DNA from: Bacillota bacterium
GTDB lineage: Bacteria; Bacillota; Clostridia; Peptostreptococcales; Anaerovoracaceae
Assembly: GCA_016284575.1 (NCBI GenBank)
Contig: JAEEPD010000050.1
Coordinates: forward strand, 1 to 9,570
Length of the DNA stretch: 9,570 nucleotides
Direction: 5' to 3'
In this document: in pieces, positions 1-7,533 of the stretch
How the letters are laid out: every line of letters starts with the position of its first letter
Position numbering within the stretch: the first letter of the stretch is position 1
Program-made: the position numbers and the translations under genes
The notes under the pieces: model-generated
What the model saw: only the letters and a program-made list of their open reading frames with translations
What the model was told of the DNA's origin: nothing
Databases searched by the model: none

Positions 1-292
1 GCTCAGACCTCACCATTTCCCCTTCACCGAACCCTCTGCCGAGATGGACGTGGAGTGCTTCAAGTGCGGAGGACAAGGCTGCAATGTGTGCAAGGGCTCC
101 GGCTGGATAGAGATCCTCGGCTGCGGAATGGTACACCCCAATGTGCTTAAGTTCGGCGGCATAGACACCGAGAAATACACAGGCTTTGCCTTCGGCGTAG
201 GCGTGGAGCGTATCGCCATGCTCAAATACGGCATAGACGACATGCGCCTGCTCTACGAAAACGACATTCGTTTCATCGAACAGTTCAGGTAA
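1..292 (+). CDS. pheS: Phenylalanine--tRNA ligase alpha subunit, C-terminal part (5' end outside window)
   Basis: This is the last 96 residues of PheS, the catalytic alpha subunit of the alpha2-beta2 class II synthetase that charges tRNA-Phe in the cytoplasm. The first complete codon begins at base 2. The visible part opens with RPHHFPFTEPSAEMDV, a highly conserved PheS block. A four-cysteine cluster of the form C-x2-C-x4-C-x2-C follows (bases 56-91), then WIEILGCGMVHPNVL. Class II motif 3, FGVGVERIAMLKYGIDD, comes next, with the invariant Glu-Arg pair at bases 206-211. The C-terminus ends FIEQFR, as is usual for the family. Full-length PheS is about 340 residues, so about 70% lies upstream. 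The TAA stop overlaps the ribosome binding site of pheT, which indicates one transcript and probably coupled translation to balance the two subunits. The cysteine cluster is absent in E. coli PheS but is known in many Gram-positive versions; metal binding is inferred. Confidence 0.97.
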   Translation, partial: LRPHHFPFTEPSAEMDVECFKCGGQGCNVCKGSGWIEILGCGMVHPNVLKFGGIDTEKYTGFAFGVGVERIAMLKYGIDDMRLLYENDIRFIEQFR

Positions 293-304
293 GGAGGCAG
301 AAAA
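291..304 (+). promoter_or_regulatory. pheT ribosome binding site overlapping the pheS stop codon
   Basis: AAGGAGG at 291-297 is a near-perfect Shine-Dalgarno sequence placed 7 bases before the pheT ATG at 305. Its first two bases are the last two of the pheS TAA stop. Ribosomes ending pheS therefore finish on the pheT initiation site, which favours translational coupling. It also fixes the pheT start. Confidence 0.85.
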
Positions 305-2737
305 ATGTTAGTACCTATCAAATGGCTTAAAGAATATACAGACGTGAATCTGGCTCCCCAGGAGTGGGTGGACGGCATGGTGCTGTCCGGGACCAATCTG
401 GAGTCCGTGGACTACTGGGACAAGGGCATCGAAAACATAGTGGTGGGCCGCATCGAGAAGATGGAGCAGCATCCCAACGCAGAGAAGCTGAAGGTCTGCC
501 AGGTATACGTAGGTAAGCCCGAGCTTATTCAGATCGTCACCGGCGCTGCCAACATGAAGGAGGGAGACAAGGTGGTAGTGGCTCTTGACGGAGCAAAGCT
601 GCCCGGACCTCTCCACGGCAAGCCCAAGAATCCCGAAGGGGAGACCATAACAGCAGGCGAGCTCAGAGGCGTAAGATCTGACGGCATGATGTGCGGCTGC
701 CAGGAGCTGGGCTTCCCGGACAAGATCGTTCCTGTCCGCGACAAGGACGGCCTCTGGATACTGGACGATGAATGCTTCGTGCCCGGAATGCCCATAGTTG
801 AGGCTCTTGGCATTGAGCTTCCCACCGTGGACTTTGAAATAACGCCCACCAGGCCCGACTGCCTGTCCATGATCGGCATTGCAAGAGAGTCCGCAGCCAC
901 CTTCGGCACCGAGCTCAGATATCCCGAGACCAGGTGCACAAAGGTCTCCTCTGAAAAGAGCGAGGACTATATTCAGGTCGAGATAAGAAAGCCTGAGCTC
1001 TGCCCCAGATACTGCTGCAGAGTGATCAAGGACATAAAGATCGGCCAGAGCCCCTGGTGGCTCCAGAGGAGCCTGATGCTTGCAGGCATGAGGCCCATAA
1101 ACAATATCGTCGACATAACCAATTACGTGATGCTGGAATACGGCCAGCCTCTGCACGCCTTCGATATCCGCACCGTAAAGGGCGGAAAGATAATCGTTGA
1201 CACCGCAAAGGACGGCGATAAGTTCACCACCCTGGACGGCGTTGAGAGAACTCTTAATGATTCCGTGCTGATGATAAACGACACCGAGCGTCCCATAGCC
1301 ATCGCAGGCATCATGGGCGGTCTCGATTCCGAGATCCAGCCGGATACCACCACTGTTCTTGTAGAGTCCGCCAACTTCAACGGCGACAGCGTAAGAAAGT
1401 CCAGCGCCTTCCTTAAGCACCGCACCGAGGCCTCCGGCCGCTTCGAGAAGGGCATAGACCCCAATCTGGCTAAGGATGCCTGCGACCGTTTCTGCTACCT
1501 GGTGGAGCTTCTGGGTGCCGGCACCGTTCTTGAGGGCGACGTGGACGTTTATCCATGCCCCGCAAAGAACGTGGTCACCAAGGCAAGAGTAAGCCGCATC
1601 AACAGCGTCATAGGCATCGACATCAGCGGAGAACAGATGTGCAGATACCTGAACGCTCTGGAGATAAAGACTGTGCTGGACGGCGATGTCATAACATGCA
1701 CCGCACCCACAGTGCGCCAGGACCTGAACATAGAAGAGGACATCATCGAGGAAGTGGCCAGAATGTACGGCTACGACAAGATCCCCGGAACCATTCCCGA
1801 AAGCAGCACCAAGGGCGGTCTTACTGAGCTTCAGAAATTCCGCAAGCTGGCCAAGGAGAGCCTCATGGCTCAGGGCGTTTCCGAGATCATGACCTATTCC
1901 TTCGTAAGCCCCAAGGGCGTGGACAGGGTCCAGGAGAGGGAGCAGTCCTACTTCAGACAGTTCGTAAAGCTCATCAACCCCCTGGGCGATGATACCTCCG
2001 TAATGCGCACCATGCTGCTTCCCGGCATGCTGAATGTCATCTACACCAACAGCTCAAGAAGCATTCCCGCTGTAAGGCTGTTCGAGCTTGGCAATACCTT
2101 CATCGACCTGCCGGGAGAGGAGGGTCTGCCCCTGGAAAAGAATGCCCTTTGCATAGCCTGCTACGGCGAGGATGAAAATTTCTTCACCCTCAAGGGCATA
2201 GTTGAGCAGCTCTTCAGATCCCTTGGCATAGAGGGCGTTGAATATACCGCCAACAAGAACGAGCGCCGCTTCCATCCCGGACGCTGCGCAGAGGTGGAGA
2301 TAGATACCCGTTCCCTTGGCTTCATCGGCCAGGTCCACCCGGACGTATGCGAAAGCTGGGGCATCGAGACCGATGTCTACGCTGCGGAGCTGGATTTTGA
2401 CGCCATAGAAAAGCTGGAGCGCAGGGAGGTACGCTTTGTTCACCTGCCCAAGTTCCCGGCCATAGTAAGAGACTTCGCCATGGTGGTGGAGGACAGCCTG
2501 CCCGTTGGCGAGCTGGAGAAGTGCATCAAGCAGAACGCCGGCGAGCTGCTGGAAAAGGCCGAGCTCTTCGACGTCTACAGAGGCGCCCCGATTCTTCCGG
2601 GCTTCAAGAGCGTTGCCTTCAGCCTCAGCTACAGATCCGCTGACAGGACCCTGAAGGAAGGGGAAGTGAACGAGATAAACGAAAGGGTGCTTTCGGCCCT
2701 TAAGGATAAGTATAAGGTAGTTCTCAGAGATATCTAG
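305..2737 (+). CDS. pheT: Phenylalanine--tRNA ligase beta subunit
   Basis: PheT is the large beta subunit of phenylalanyl-tRNA synthetase. It binds tRNA-Phe, holds the editing site that hydrolyses mischarged Tyr-tRNA-Phe, and assembles with PheS into an alpha2-beta2 enzyme. The 810-residue length is normal for bacterial PheT. The order of domains is complete. An EMAP-II-like tRNA-binding OB fold lies at about residues 40-155 (HPNAEKLKVCQV, RGVRSDGMMCG). The B3/B4 editing region is at about 215-405 (MRPINNIVDITNYVMLEYGQPLHAFD, split here as residues 262-287; EASGRFEKGID 375-385). The B5 domain is at about 420-495, with its acidic motif EEDIIEEVARMYGYDKIP at 477-494. A catalytic-like core runs over about 510-705. 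The C-terminal ferredoxin-fold anticodon-binding domain covers about 715-810 (KFPAIVRDFA). The start at 305 matches the family N-terminus MLVPIKWLKEY and has a strong ribosome binding site. Nothing suggests damage. Confidence 0.99.
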   Translation: MLVPIKWLKEYTDVNLAPQEWVDGMVLSGTNLESVDYWDKGIENIVVGRIEKMEQHPNAEKLKVCQVYVGKPELIQIVTGAANMKEGDKVVVALDGAKLPGPLHGKPKNPEGETITAGELRGVRSDGMMCGCQELGFPDKIVPVRDKDGLWILDDECFVPGMPIVEALGIELPTVDFEITPTRPDCLSMIGIARESAATFGTELRYPETRCTKVSSEKSEDYIQVEIRKPELCPRYCCRVIKDIKIGQSPWWLQRSLMLAGMRPINNIVDITNYVMLEYGQPLHAFDIRTVKGGKIIVDTAKDGDKFTTLDGVERTLNDSVLMINDTERPIAIAGIMGGLDSEIQPDTTTVLVESANFNGDSVRKSSAFLKHRTEASGRFEKGIDPNLAKDACDRFCYLVELLGAGTVLEGDVDVYPCPAKNVVTKARVSRINSVIGIDISGEQMCRYLNALEIKTVLDGDVITCTAPTVRQDLNIEEDIIEEVARMYGYDKIPGTIPESSTKGGLTELQKFRKLAKESLMAQGVSEIMTYSFVSPKGVDRVQEREQSYFRQFVKLINPLGDDTSVMRTMLLPGMLNVIYTNSSRSIPAVRLFELGNTFIDLPGEEGLPLEKNALCIACYGEDENFFTLKGIVEQLFRSLGIEGVEYTANKNERRFHPGRCAEVEIDTRSLGFIGQVHPDVCESWGIETDVYAAELDFDAIEKLERREVRFVHLPKFPAIVRDFAMVVEDSLPVGELEKCIKQNAGELLEKAELFDVYRGAPILPGFKSVAFSLSYRSADRTLKEGEVNEINERVLSALKDKYKVVLRDI

Positions 2738-2755
2738 GACAGGAAGGATGCCGTT

Positions 2756-3319
2756 ATGGATGACAGAAACACTGTGACCGTTAAGATCTTCGGTCAGGAG
2801 TACACCATCTCCGGGGATATGCCCAGAGAGTACATCATGAGAGTAGCCGATTACGTGGACAGCAAGATGAGTGAGATCGGAGAGAACAGCACCAATCCAG
2901 TATCGTGGATCGCAGTGCTCTCCGCCATCAATATCACGGATGAGCTCCTCCGCACCACCGAAGAGAGAAACGATCTCTACAACAAAAACCTTCAGTATCA
3001 GACCGATGCTGCCAAGTACGAAAAGCTCTGGGACGAGGCTCAGAGAAGCCTGGCTCAGACCAGGGAAAGAGAGCAGGACACCACCGATCTCTATACTGAA
3101 ATCAACAATCTCAGAAAGCAGAACGATGCACTGAAGGGTAAGCTCCAGGAGCTGAGCGACCAGCTTGCGCACGCGCAGAATGCCCCCGAGGAGGCAAACG
3201 AAATGATACGCCAGCTGGAAGCCAAGTGCAGAGACACCGAAAGCAGCTTTTTCGACCTGCAGATGGAGAACATCCACCTGAAGAACGAACTGGAGGCCCT
3301 GAAGAGACAAGCGAGGTAA
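2756..3319 (+). CDS. zapA: Cell division protein ZapA, long coiled-coil form
   Basis: ZapA is a cytoplasmic protein that binds FtsZ and bundles its filaments at the division site. Residues 6-45 form the recognisable ZapA head (VTVKIFGQEYTI, EYIMRVADYVDSKMSEI). The start of the helical part at about 52-68 carries the conserved pattern ALSAINITDEL, here as VLSAINITDELL. Canonical bacterial ZapA is about 85-110 residues. This one is 187, because about 100 extra charged residues rich in Glu, Lys, Gln and Leu continue to the end, which I read as a longer coiled coil. There is no signal peptide or membrane segment. The start is supported by AGGAAGG at 2741-2747, 8 bases upstream; an ATG at 2748 is in another frame. 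The gene sits 18 bases after pheT and one base before mutS2, a neighbourhood common in Firmicutes. The N-terminal assignment is firm; the role of the long tail is not known. Confidence 0.93.
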   Translation: MDDRNTVTVKIFGQEYTISGDMPREYIMRVADYVDSKMSEIGENSTNPVSWIAVLSAINITDELLRTTEERNDLYNKNLQYQTDAAKYEKLWDEAQRSLAQTREREQDTTDLYTEINNLRKQNDALKGKLQELSDQLAHAQNAPEEANEMIRQLEAKCRDTESSFFDLQMENIHLKNELEALKRQAR

Positions 3320-3323
3320 TATG
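3311..3323 (+). promoter_or_regulatory. Tightly spaced mutS2 ribosome binding site inside the end of zapA
   Basis: The only Shine-Dalgarno-like sequence before mutS2 is GCGAGG at 3311-3316, inside the last codons of zapA. Only 4 bases separate it from the ATG at 3321, closer than the usual 5-9. The zapA stop (3317-3319) lies between them. This arrangement suggests that mutS2 is translated mainly by ribosomes terminating on zapA. The protein N-terminus matches the family, so the start itself is well supported. Confidence 0.55.
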
Positions 3324-5723
3324 GATCCCAAAGCTCTGAGGGTCTTGGAGTACCAGAAGATCATAGACATGCTGGCGGAGCAGTGCAGCAGCAGAATGAC
3401 GATGGAAGAAGTTAAAAGGCTTCTTCCGTCTTCTGATGCGAGGAAGGTCTCCGCGGAGCTGGATAAAACAGAGGAGGCTGTGACTGTTCTTCTAAAGAAG
3501 GGCATGCCTCCTCTTGGCAATTTTTACGACATTGCAGGCCTGGCCCATCTTGCGGCCAAGGACGGCCTGCTTACAATGAAGCAGCTTCTGGAGGTGGCGT
3601 ATAACCTCAATTCCGCCAGAAGGAGCAAGGATTTCCTTCAGTCGGACCTGCCGGAGCTGCCCTATATCGACAATCTGGCCATGGCCATCTCCTCCGAAAA
3701 ATATCTGGAGGAGGAGATACAAAGCTGCATACTGTCGGAGGACGAGATGGCGGACAGCGCCAGCCCCGAGCTCTACAGGCTGCGCAAGGCCATACTGCGC
3801 CAGAACGAGTCAATAAGATCTAAAATACAGCAGATAGTGGGCTCGGCGGAGAACCAGACATTTTTGCAGGATGCCCTGGTCACCCTACGCGACGGCCGCT
3901 ACGTAATACCCGTAAAGCAGGAGCACAGGGGCAGGGTCCCCGGTATCATCCACGACCAGTCCGGCTCCGGCGCCACCCTCTTTATAGAGCCCCAGGCCAT
4001 CGTCAACATGAACAACGAGCTCAGGGAGCTGGAGCTTAAGGAGAGGGAGGAGGTCCAGCGGATCCTAAAGGAACTCAGCGGCCGGGTGGGCGAAAGAGAG
4101 GCTCAGATCAGAGCCAACCAGGACATTCTTTTCAAGCTTGATCTGGTATTCGCAAAGGCCAGGCTTGCCTGCGACATGAACGCCTCAAAGCCCGAGATCA
4201 GCCGGGAGGGCGTGCTGGAGCTCAGAAGGGCAAGGCATCCCCTTATCGACCCCAAAAAGGTGGTTCCCATAAGCATAGGCATAGGGGAGAGCTACAGGAC
4301 CCTCGTGATAACCGGTCCCAACACCGGCGGCAAGACTGTCACCCTTAAGACCGTTGGGCTTTTAAGCCTAATGGCCCAGGCGGGGCTCTTCATCCCTGCG
4401 GGCAGCGGCAGTCAGGTGCCTGTATGGAAGGGCATCTATGCGGACATCGGAGACGAGCAGAGCATAGAGCAGAGCCTTTCCACCTTCAGCTCTCACATGA
4501 CTAATATCGTGAAGATAACAGAGGCTGCAGGCAAAAACTGCCTGGTGCTTTTGGATGAGCTGGGCGCGGGAACGGATCCCACGGAGGGCGCGGCCCTTGC
4601 CATCGCCATACTGGACCATCTGTTCAAGTGGGGGGCCAGCACCATAGCCACCACCCACTACACGGAGCTGAAAAAGTACGCAATGTCCACCGAGGGCGTG
4701 CAGAATGCATCCATGGAGTTCAATGTGGAGACCCTTTCTCCCACCTACAGGCTTACCATAGGCGTAGCCGGCAAATCCAACGCCTTTGAAATATCGAGAA
4801 AGCTGGGCCTTGCGGAGCCCCTTATAGAATCCGCAAAAAACCTGCTGGAGACAGGAGACATAGCCTTCGACGATGTCTTAAGCTCCATAGAAAGCGACAA
4901 GAGGCAGGCTGAGGCTGAAAGGTCCGAAGCCCAGGCTCTAAGGGAGGAGCTGCAGAAGCAGAAGGAGCGCATGGAGGCCCTTACCCGCCGCTACGAGGAG
5001 CAGAAGGCAAAGTATATGGAGGATGCCAGGGCGGATGCCCAGGCCCTGCTGGACGAAGCCAGAGCTGAGATCGAGGCCATGCAGGCCGAGCTGCGGCTCA
5101 CAAGGGACACCATAAACGACGAAAAGATAAAGGCCTCCGAAAAGGAATACAACAAAGCCCTGGAGGAAGCCAAAAAGAGCCTCAAGCAGAAAAAAGACAG
5201 CTACGGTCCCAAGAAGAAGACCCGCCAGGAGATCAATTACGACGCCCCTTCCGCGGAGGACATACAGCCCGGCAGGCGGGTGAATGTGCTGTCTGTGGGA
5301 CAGAAGGGCGAGATCCTCTCCGCACCCGATGACAGAGGCAATTTCAGCGTTCAGATAGGCCAGATAAAGCTGGAGGTCAACATAAAGGATGTGACTCTGG
5401 TCAAGGAAAATGTCACCGCCAAAGAGAGGGAGAAGACCAAGTTCTCCAGGCTCTACAGCCAGAAAGCCCTGAACGTGCCCATGAGCCTTAATGTCATCGG
5501 CCAGACCCTGGACGAGGCTACAGCCCATGTGGATAAATATCTGGATGATGCCTTCATGGCGGGGCTTGACACCGTCACCATAGTCCACGGCAAGGGCACC
5601 GGGACGCTCAAGAGCGGCATCGCAAGGCTTCTTAAGACCCACAGGCACGTGGACAGCTACAGAGCCGGAGGCTTGGGCGAAGGCGGCGAAGGCGCCACCA
5701 TCGTCAAGATGAAGAAGAATTAA
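3321..5723 (+). CDS. mutS2: MutS2 (RqcU) family ATPase with C-terminal Smr domain
   Basis: MutS2 is a dimeric ABC-type ATPase related to MutS but without the mismatch-recognition domain. Family members are reported to suppress recombination and, in Bacillus, to split collided ribosomes. The 800 residues match the usual 780-800. The N-terminus ALRVLEYQKIIDML is typical. The core and clamp region with long helices spans about 1-300. The ATPase has Walker A GPNTGGKT at 332-339, Walker B LVLLDELGAGTDPTEG at 408-423 and the H-loop TTHYTELKKYA at 444-454. A Glu/Lys/Ala-rich coiled coil covers about 510-630. A small beta-barrel, KOW-like region lies at about 645-697. The Smr domain occupies about 720-800, with HGKGTG at 756-761 and GEGGEGATIV at 786-795. 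The Smr entry motif, usually LDLRG or LDLHG, reads LNVIG at 723-727. All ATPase residues are intact. It is the last gene before the 64-base spacer upstream of argS. Identification is certain; whether the Smr domain cuts nucleic acid is doubtful. Confidence 0.98.
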   Translation: MDPKALRVLEYQKIIDMLAEQCSSRMTMEEVKRLLPSSDARKVSAELDKTEEAVTVLLKKGMPPLGNFYDIAGLAHLAAKDGLLTMKQLLEVAYNLNSARRSKDFLQSDLPELPYIDNLAMAISSEKYLEEEIQSCILSEDEMADSASPELYRLRKAILRQNESIRSKIQQIVGSAENQTFLQDALVTLRDGRYVIPVKQEHRGRVPGIIHDQSGSGATLFIEPQAIVNMNNELRELELKEREEVQRILKELSGRVGEREAQIRANQDILFKLDLVFAKARLACDMNASKPEISREGVLELRRARHPLIDPKKVVPISIGIGESYRTLVITGPNTGGKTVTLKTVGLLSLMAQAGLFIPAGSGSQVPVWKGIYADIGDEQSIEQSLSTFSSHMTNIVKITEAAGKNCLVLLDELGAGTDPTEGAALAIAILDHLFKWGASTIATTHYTELKKYAMSTEGVQNASMEFNVETLSPTYRLTIGVAGKSNAFEISRKLGLAEPLIESAKNLLETGDIAFDDVLSSIESDKRQAEAERSEAQALREELQKQKERMEALTRRYEEQKAKYMEDARADAQALLDEARAEIEAMQAELRLTRDTINDEKIKASEKEYNKALEEAKKSLKQKKDSYGPKKKTRQEINYDAPSAEDIQPGRRVNVLSVGQKGEILSAPDDRGNFSVQIGQIKLEVNIKDVTLVKENVTAKEREKTKFSRLYSQKALNVPMSLNVIGQTLDEATAHVDKYLDDAFMAGLDTVTIVHGKGTGTLKSGIARLLKTHRHVDSYRAGGLGEGGEGATIVKMKKN

Positions 5724-5734
5724 GCTTAAGACAA

Positions 5735-5764
5735 ATCAGACTTTCTGATCGGAAAGTGACCGAT
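5735..5764 (+). promoter_or_regulatory. Competing hairpins / dyad element between mutS2 and argS
   Basis: Three inverted repeats are packed into 30 bases. ATCAGA-CTT-TCTGAT (5735-5749) is perfect. ACTTTCT-GATC-GGAAAGT (5740-5757) is an 18-base dyad with a 7-pair RNA stem, one pair being U-G. ATCGG-AAAGTGA-CCGAT (5748-5764) is perfect. The middle stem excludes both outer ones, as in an attenuator or anti-attenuator. No run of T follows, so this is not a classical intrinsic terminator. It could instead be a protein-binding operator or an mRNA processing site in the argS leader. No T-box sequence is present and I see no convincing -35/-10 pair here. The element lies 23 bases before the argS start. 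The function is inference from symmetry only. Confidence 0.4.
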
Positions 5765-5787
5765 ACTGAAACAGAAGGGAACAGGAT

Positions 5788-7521
5788 ATGAAAAACATCA
5801 GAAAAGAAATAGCACAGCTGCTGGCAGAGGCAGTGGACAAGCTCTCCCAGGGCGCAGCAGGACTCAGCGCAGAGGATATAGAGAGCCTCATAGAGATCCC
5901 CGGCGATGCATCGCTGGGAGATTACGCATTCCCCTGCTTCAGACTGGCCAAGGCTCTTAGAAAGAACCCTGCCATGATCGCAGCGGATGTGGCAGCGGAG
6001 ATCTCTGAAAGTCCCGTTTTTGAGAAGGTCCAGAACGTCAACGCCTATGTCAACATGTTCGTATCGAAGGCGGAGCTGGCTCAGATCACCCTTTCGGAGG
6101 TAAAGAGCGCAGGGGACCGCTTCGGATTCTGCAATAAGGGCGAGGGAAAGACTGTAATCGTGGAGTACAGCTCCCCCAACATCGCCAAGCCCTTCCACAT
6201 AGGCCACATCAGGACTACAGTCATTGGCAACTCTCTGTACAAGCTCTACGACGCGGTGGGCTACAAGACCGTCAGGATCAATCACCTGGGCGACTACGGC
6301 ACCCAGTTCGGCAAGATGATCGTTGCCTACAGGCTCTGGGGAAACGAGGAGGATGTGCGCAGGGAGCCCATCAAGACCCTGCTGTCCTACTATGTTAAGT
6401 TCCACGAGGAGGCCAAGGAGCATCCTGAGCTGGAGGATCAGGCCAGGGAGATTTTTGCAAGGCTGGAGCACGGCGAGCCGGAGGAGGTAAAGCTCTGGCA
6501 ATGGTTCCGCGAGGAATCCCTGAGGGAATTCAACCGGGTCTACGACATGATGGGCATCAGCTTCGATTCCTACGCAGGCGAGAGCTTTTACTCAGACAAG
6601 ATGCCTGCGGTGCTTCAGGAGCTTAAGGACAAGGGGCTTCTGAAGGAGTCCCAGGGAGCGCAGATCGTGGATCTGGAGGAGTACGGCATGTCGCCGGCTC
6701 TGATCACCAAGAGCGACGGCTCCTCCCTTTACATCACAAGAGATATCGCTGCGGCCATCTACCGCAAGAAGACCTACGATTTCTACAAAAACCTCTATGT
6801 TGTGGCCTCCCAGCAGAACCTTCACTTCGCACAGTGGAAGAAGGTGCTGGAGCTGATGGGATACGAATGGGCCAGGGACTGCATCCACATTCCCTTTGGC
6901 ATGGTGAGCCTGGAGGAGGGTACCCTTTCCACCAGAAAGGGCCGCGTGGTGTTCCTGGAGGATGTGCTCAACAAGGCAGTTGAGAAGACCAAAGAAATAA
7001 TCATGGAAAAGAACGTGAACACCGAAAACGCGGACGAGACCGCAAAGATCGTCGGCATCGGCGCGGTCATGTTCCAGGAGCTGTCCGTCACCCGAAACAA
7101 GGACTACACCTTCAAGTGGGATGAGGTCCTGAACTTCGACGGCGAGACCGGCCCCTATGTTCAGTATACCCACGCAAGGGCGGCATCTGTCCTCAGAAAC
7201 AGCGGCATCGACCTTGCAAAGCTGGATCCTGAAGCCATAGACTACAGCTGGCTCACCTCTGACACGGCCTTCGAGCTTATAAAGCTTCTGTACCGCTATC
7301 CCGATGTGGTCCTCGATGCGGCTGAAAAGTATGAGCCTTCGGTGGTCACCCGCCACGTGGTGGACATCGCCCAGGCCTTCAACAAGTTCTATCACGACGA
7401 GCACATACTTACGGACAACGAGGCCGAGAAGCAGGCCAAGCTGCTGCTGACGGCTGCCGCAAAGCAGACCATCAGGAACGGTCTGGACCTTCTGGGCATA
7501 AAGGCTCCGGAAAAGATGTAG
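5788..7521 (+). CDS. argS: Arginine--tRNA ligase
   Basis: ArgS attaches arginine to tRNA-Arg, using ATP and the tRNA itself as activator of the reaction. It is a monomeric class I enzyme of the cytoplasm. Its 577 residues are typical. The N-terminal Add1 domain, which contacts the tRNA elbow, covers about 1-105 (GDYAFPCFRLAK at 44-55). The Rossmann catalytic core carries SSPNIAKPFHIGHIRTT at 128-144, with the HIGH signature at 137-140. The second class I signature is STRKG at 381-385, where the canonical first lysine of KMSKS is missing. This is common in ArgRS, and Lys134 just before HIGH is the residue thought to compensate. YVQYTHARAASVLR at 457-470 begins the C-terminal DALR anticodon-binding helical domain, which ends at 577. 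The start is supported by AGAAGGGA at 5773-5780, 7 bases upstream. The preceding 64-base spacer holds paired dyads that may control expression. Confidence 0.99.
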   Translation: MKNIRKEIAQLLAEAVDKLSQGAAGLSAEDIESLIEIPGDASLGDYAFPCFRLAKALRKNPAMIAADVAAEISESPVFEKVQNVNAYVNMFVSKAELAQITLSEVKSAGDRFGFCNKGEGKTVIVEYSSPNIAKPFHIGHIRTTVIGNSLYKLYDAVGYKTVRINHLGDYGTQFGKMIVAYRLWGNEEDVRREPIKTLLSYYVKFHEEAKEHPELEDQAREIFARLEHGEPEEVKLWQWFREESLREFNRVYDMMGISFDSYAGESFYSDKMPAVLQELKDKGLLKESQGAQIVDLEEYGMSPALITKSDGSSLYITRDIAAAIYRKKTYDFYKNLYVVASQQNLHFAQWKKVLELMGYEWARDCIHIPFGMVSLEEGTLSTRKGRVVFLEDVLNKAVEKTKEIIMEKNVNTENADETAKIVGIGAVMFQELSVTRNKDYTFKWDEVLNFDGETGPYVQYTHARAASVLRNSGIDLAKLDPEAIDYSWLTSDTAFELIKLLYRYPDVVLDAAEKYEPSVVTRHVVDIAQAFNKFYHDEHILTDNEAEKQAKLLLTAAAKQTIRNGLDLLGIKAPEKM

Positions 7522-7533
7522 GCGGGAACGGCC

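Noticed and set aside
290..2758. pheS, pheT and zapA all lie in the same reading frame, suggesting readthrough fusions
   Set aside because: Each gene has its own stop and a good ribosome binding site; sharing a frame across two junctions is expected by chance at about one in nine.
2054..3520. A 488-codon open frame on the minus strand across pheT, zapA and mutS2
   Set aside because: It runs opposite three well-identified genes and has no recognisable domain. Long antisense frames appear under all the genes here because the real genes avoid codons whose complements are stops.
5739..5767. Possible promoter upstream of argS with GATACT as the -10 box
   Set aside because: The -10 matches only four of six bases and no sequence resembling TTGACA lies 16-18 bases upstream.
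6928..6942. Loss of the KMSKS lysine in ArgRS (STRKG) as a sign of inactivation
   Set aside because: Many functional ArgRS enzymes lack this lysine and carry a compensating lysine before HIGH, present here as Lys134. The rest of the enzyme is intact.
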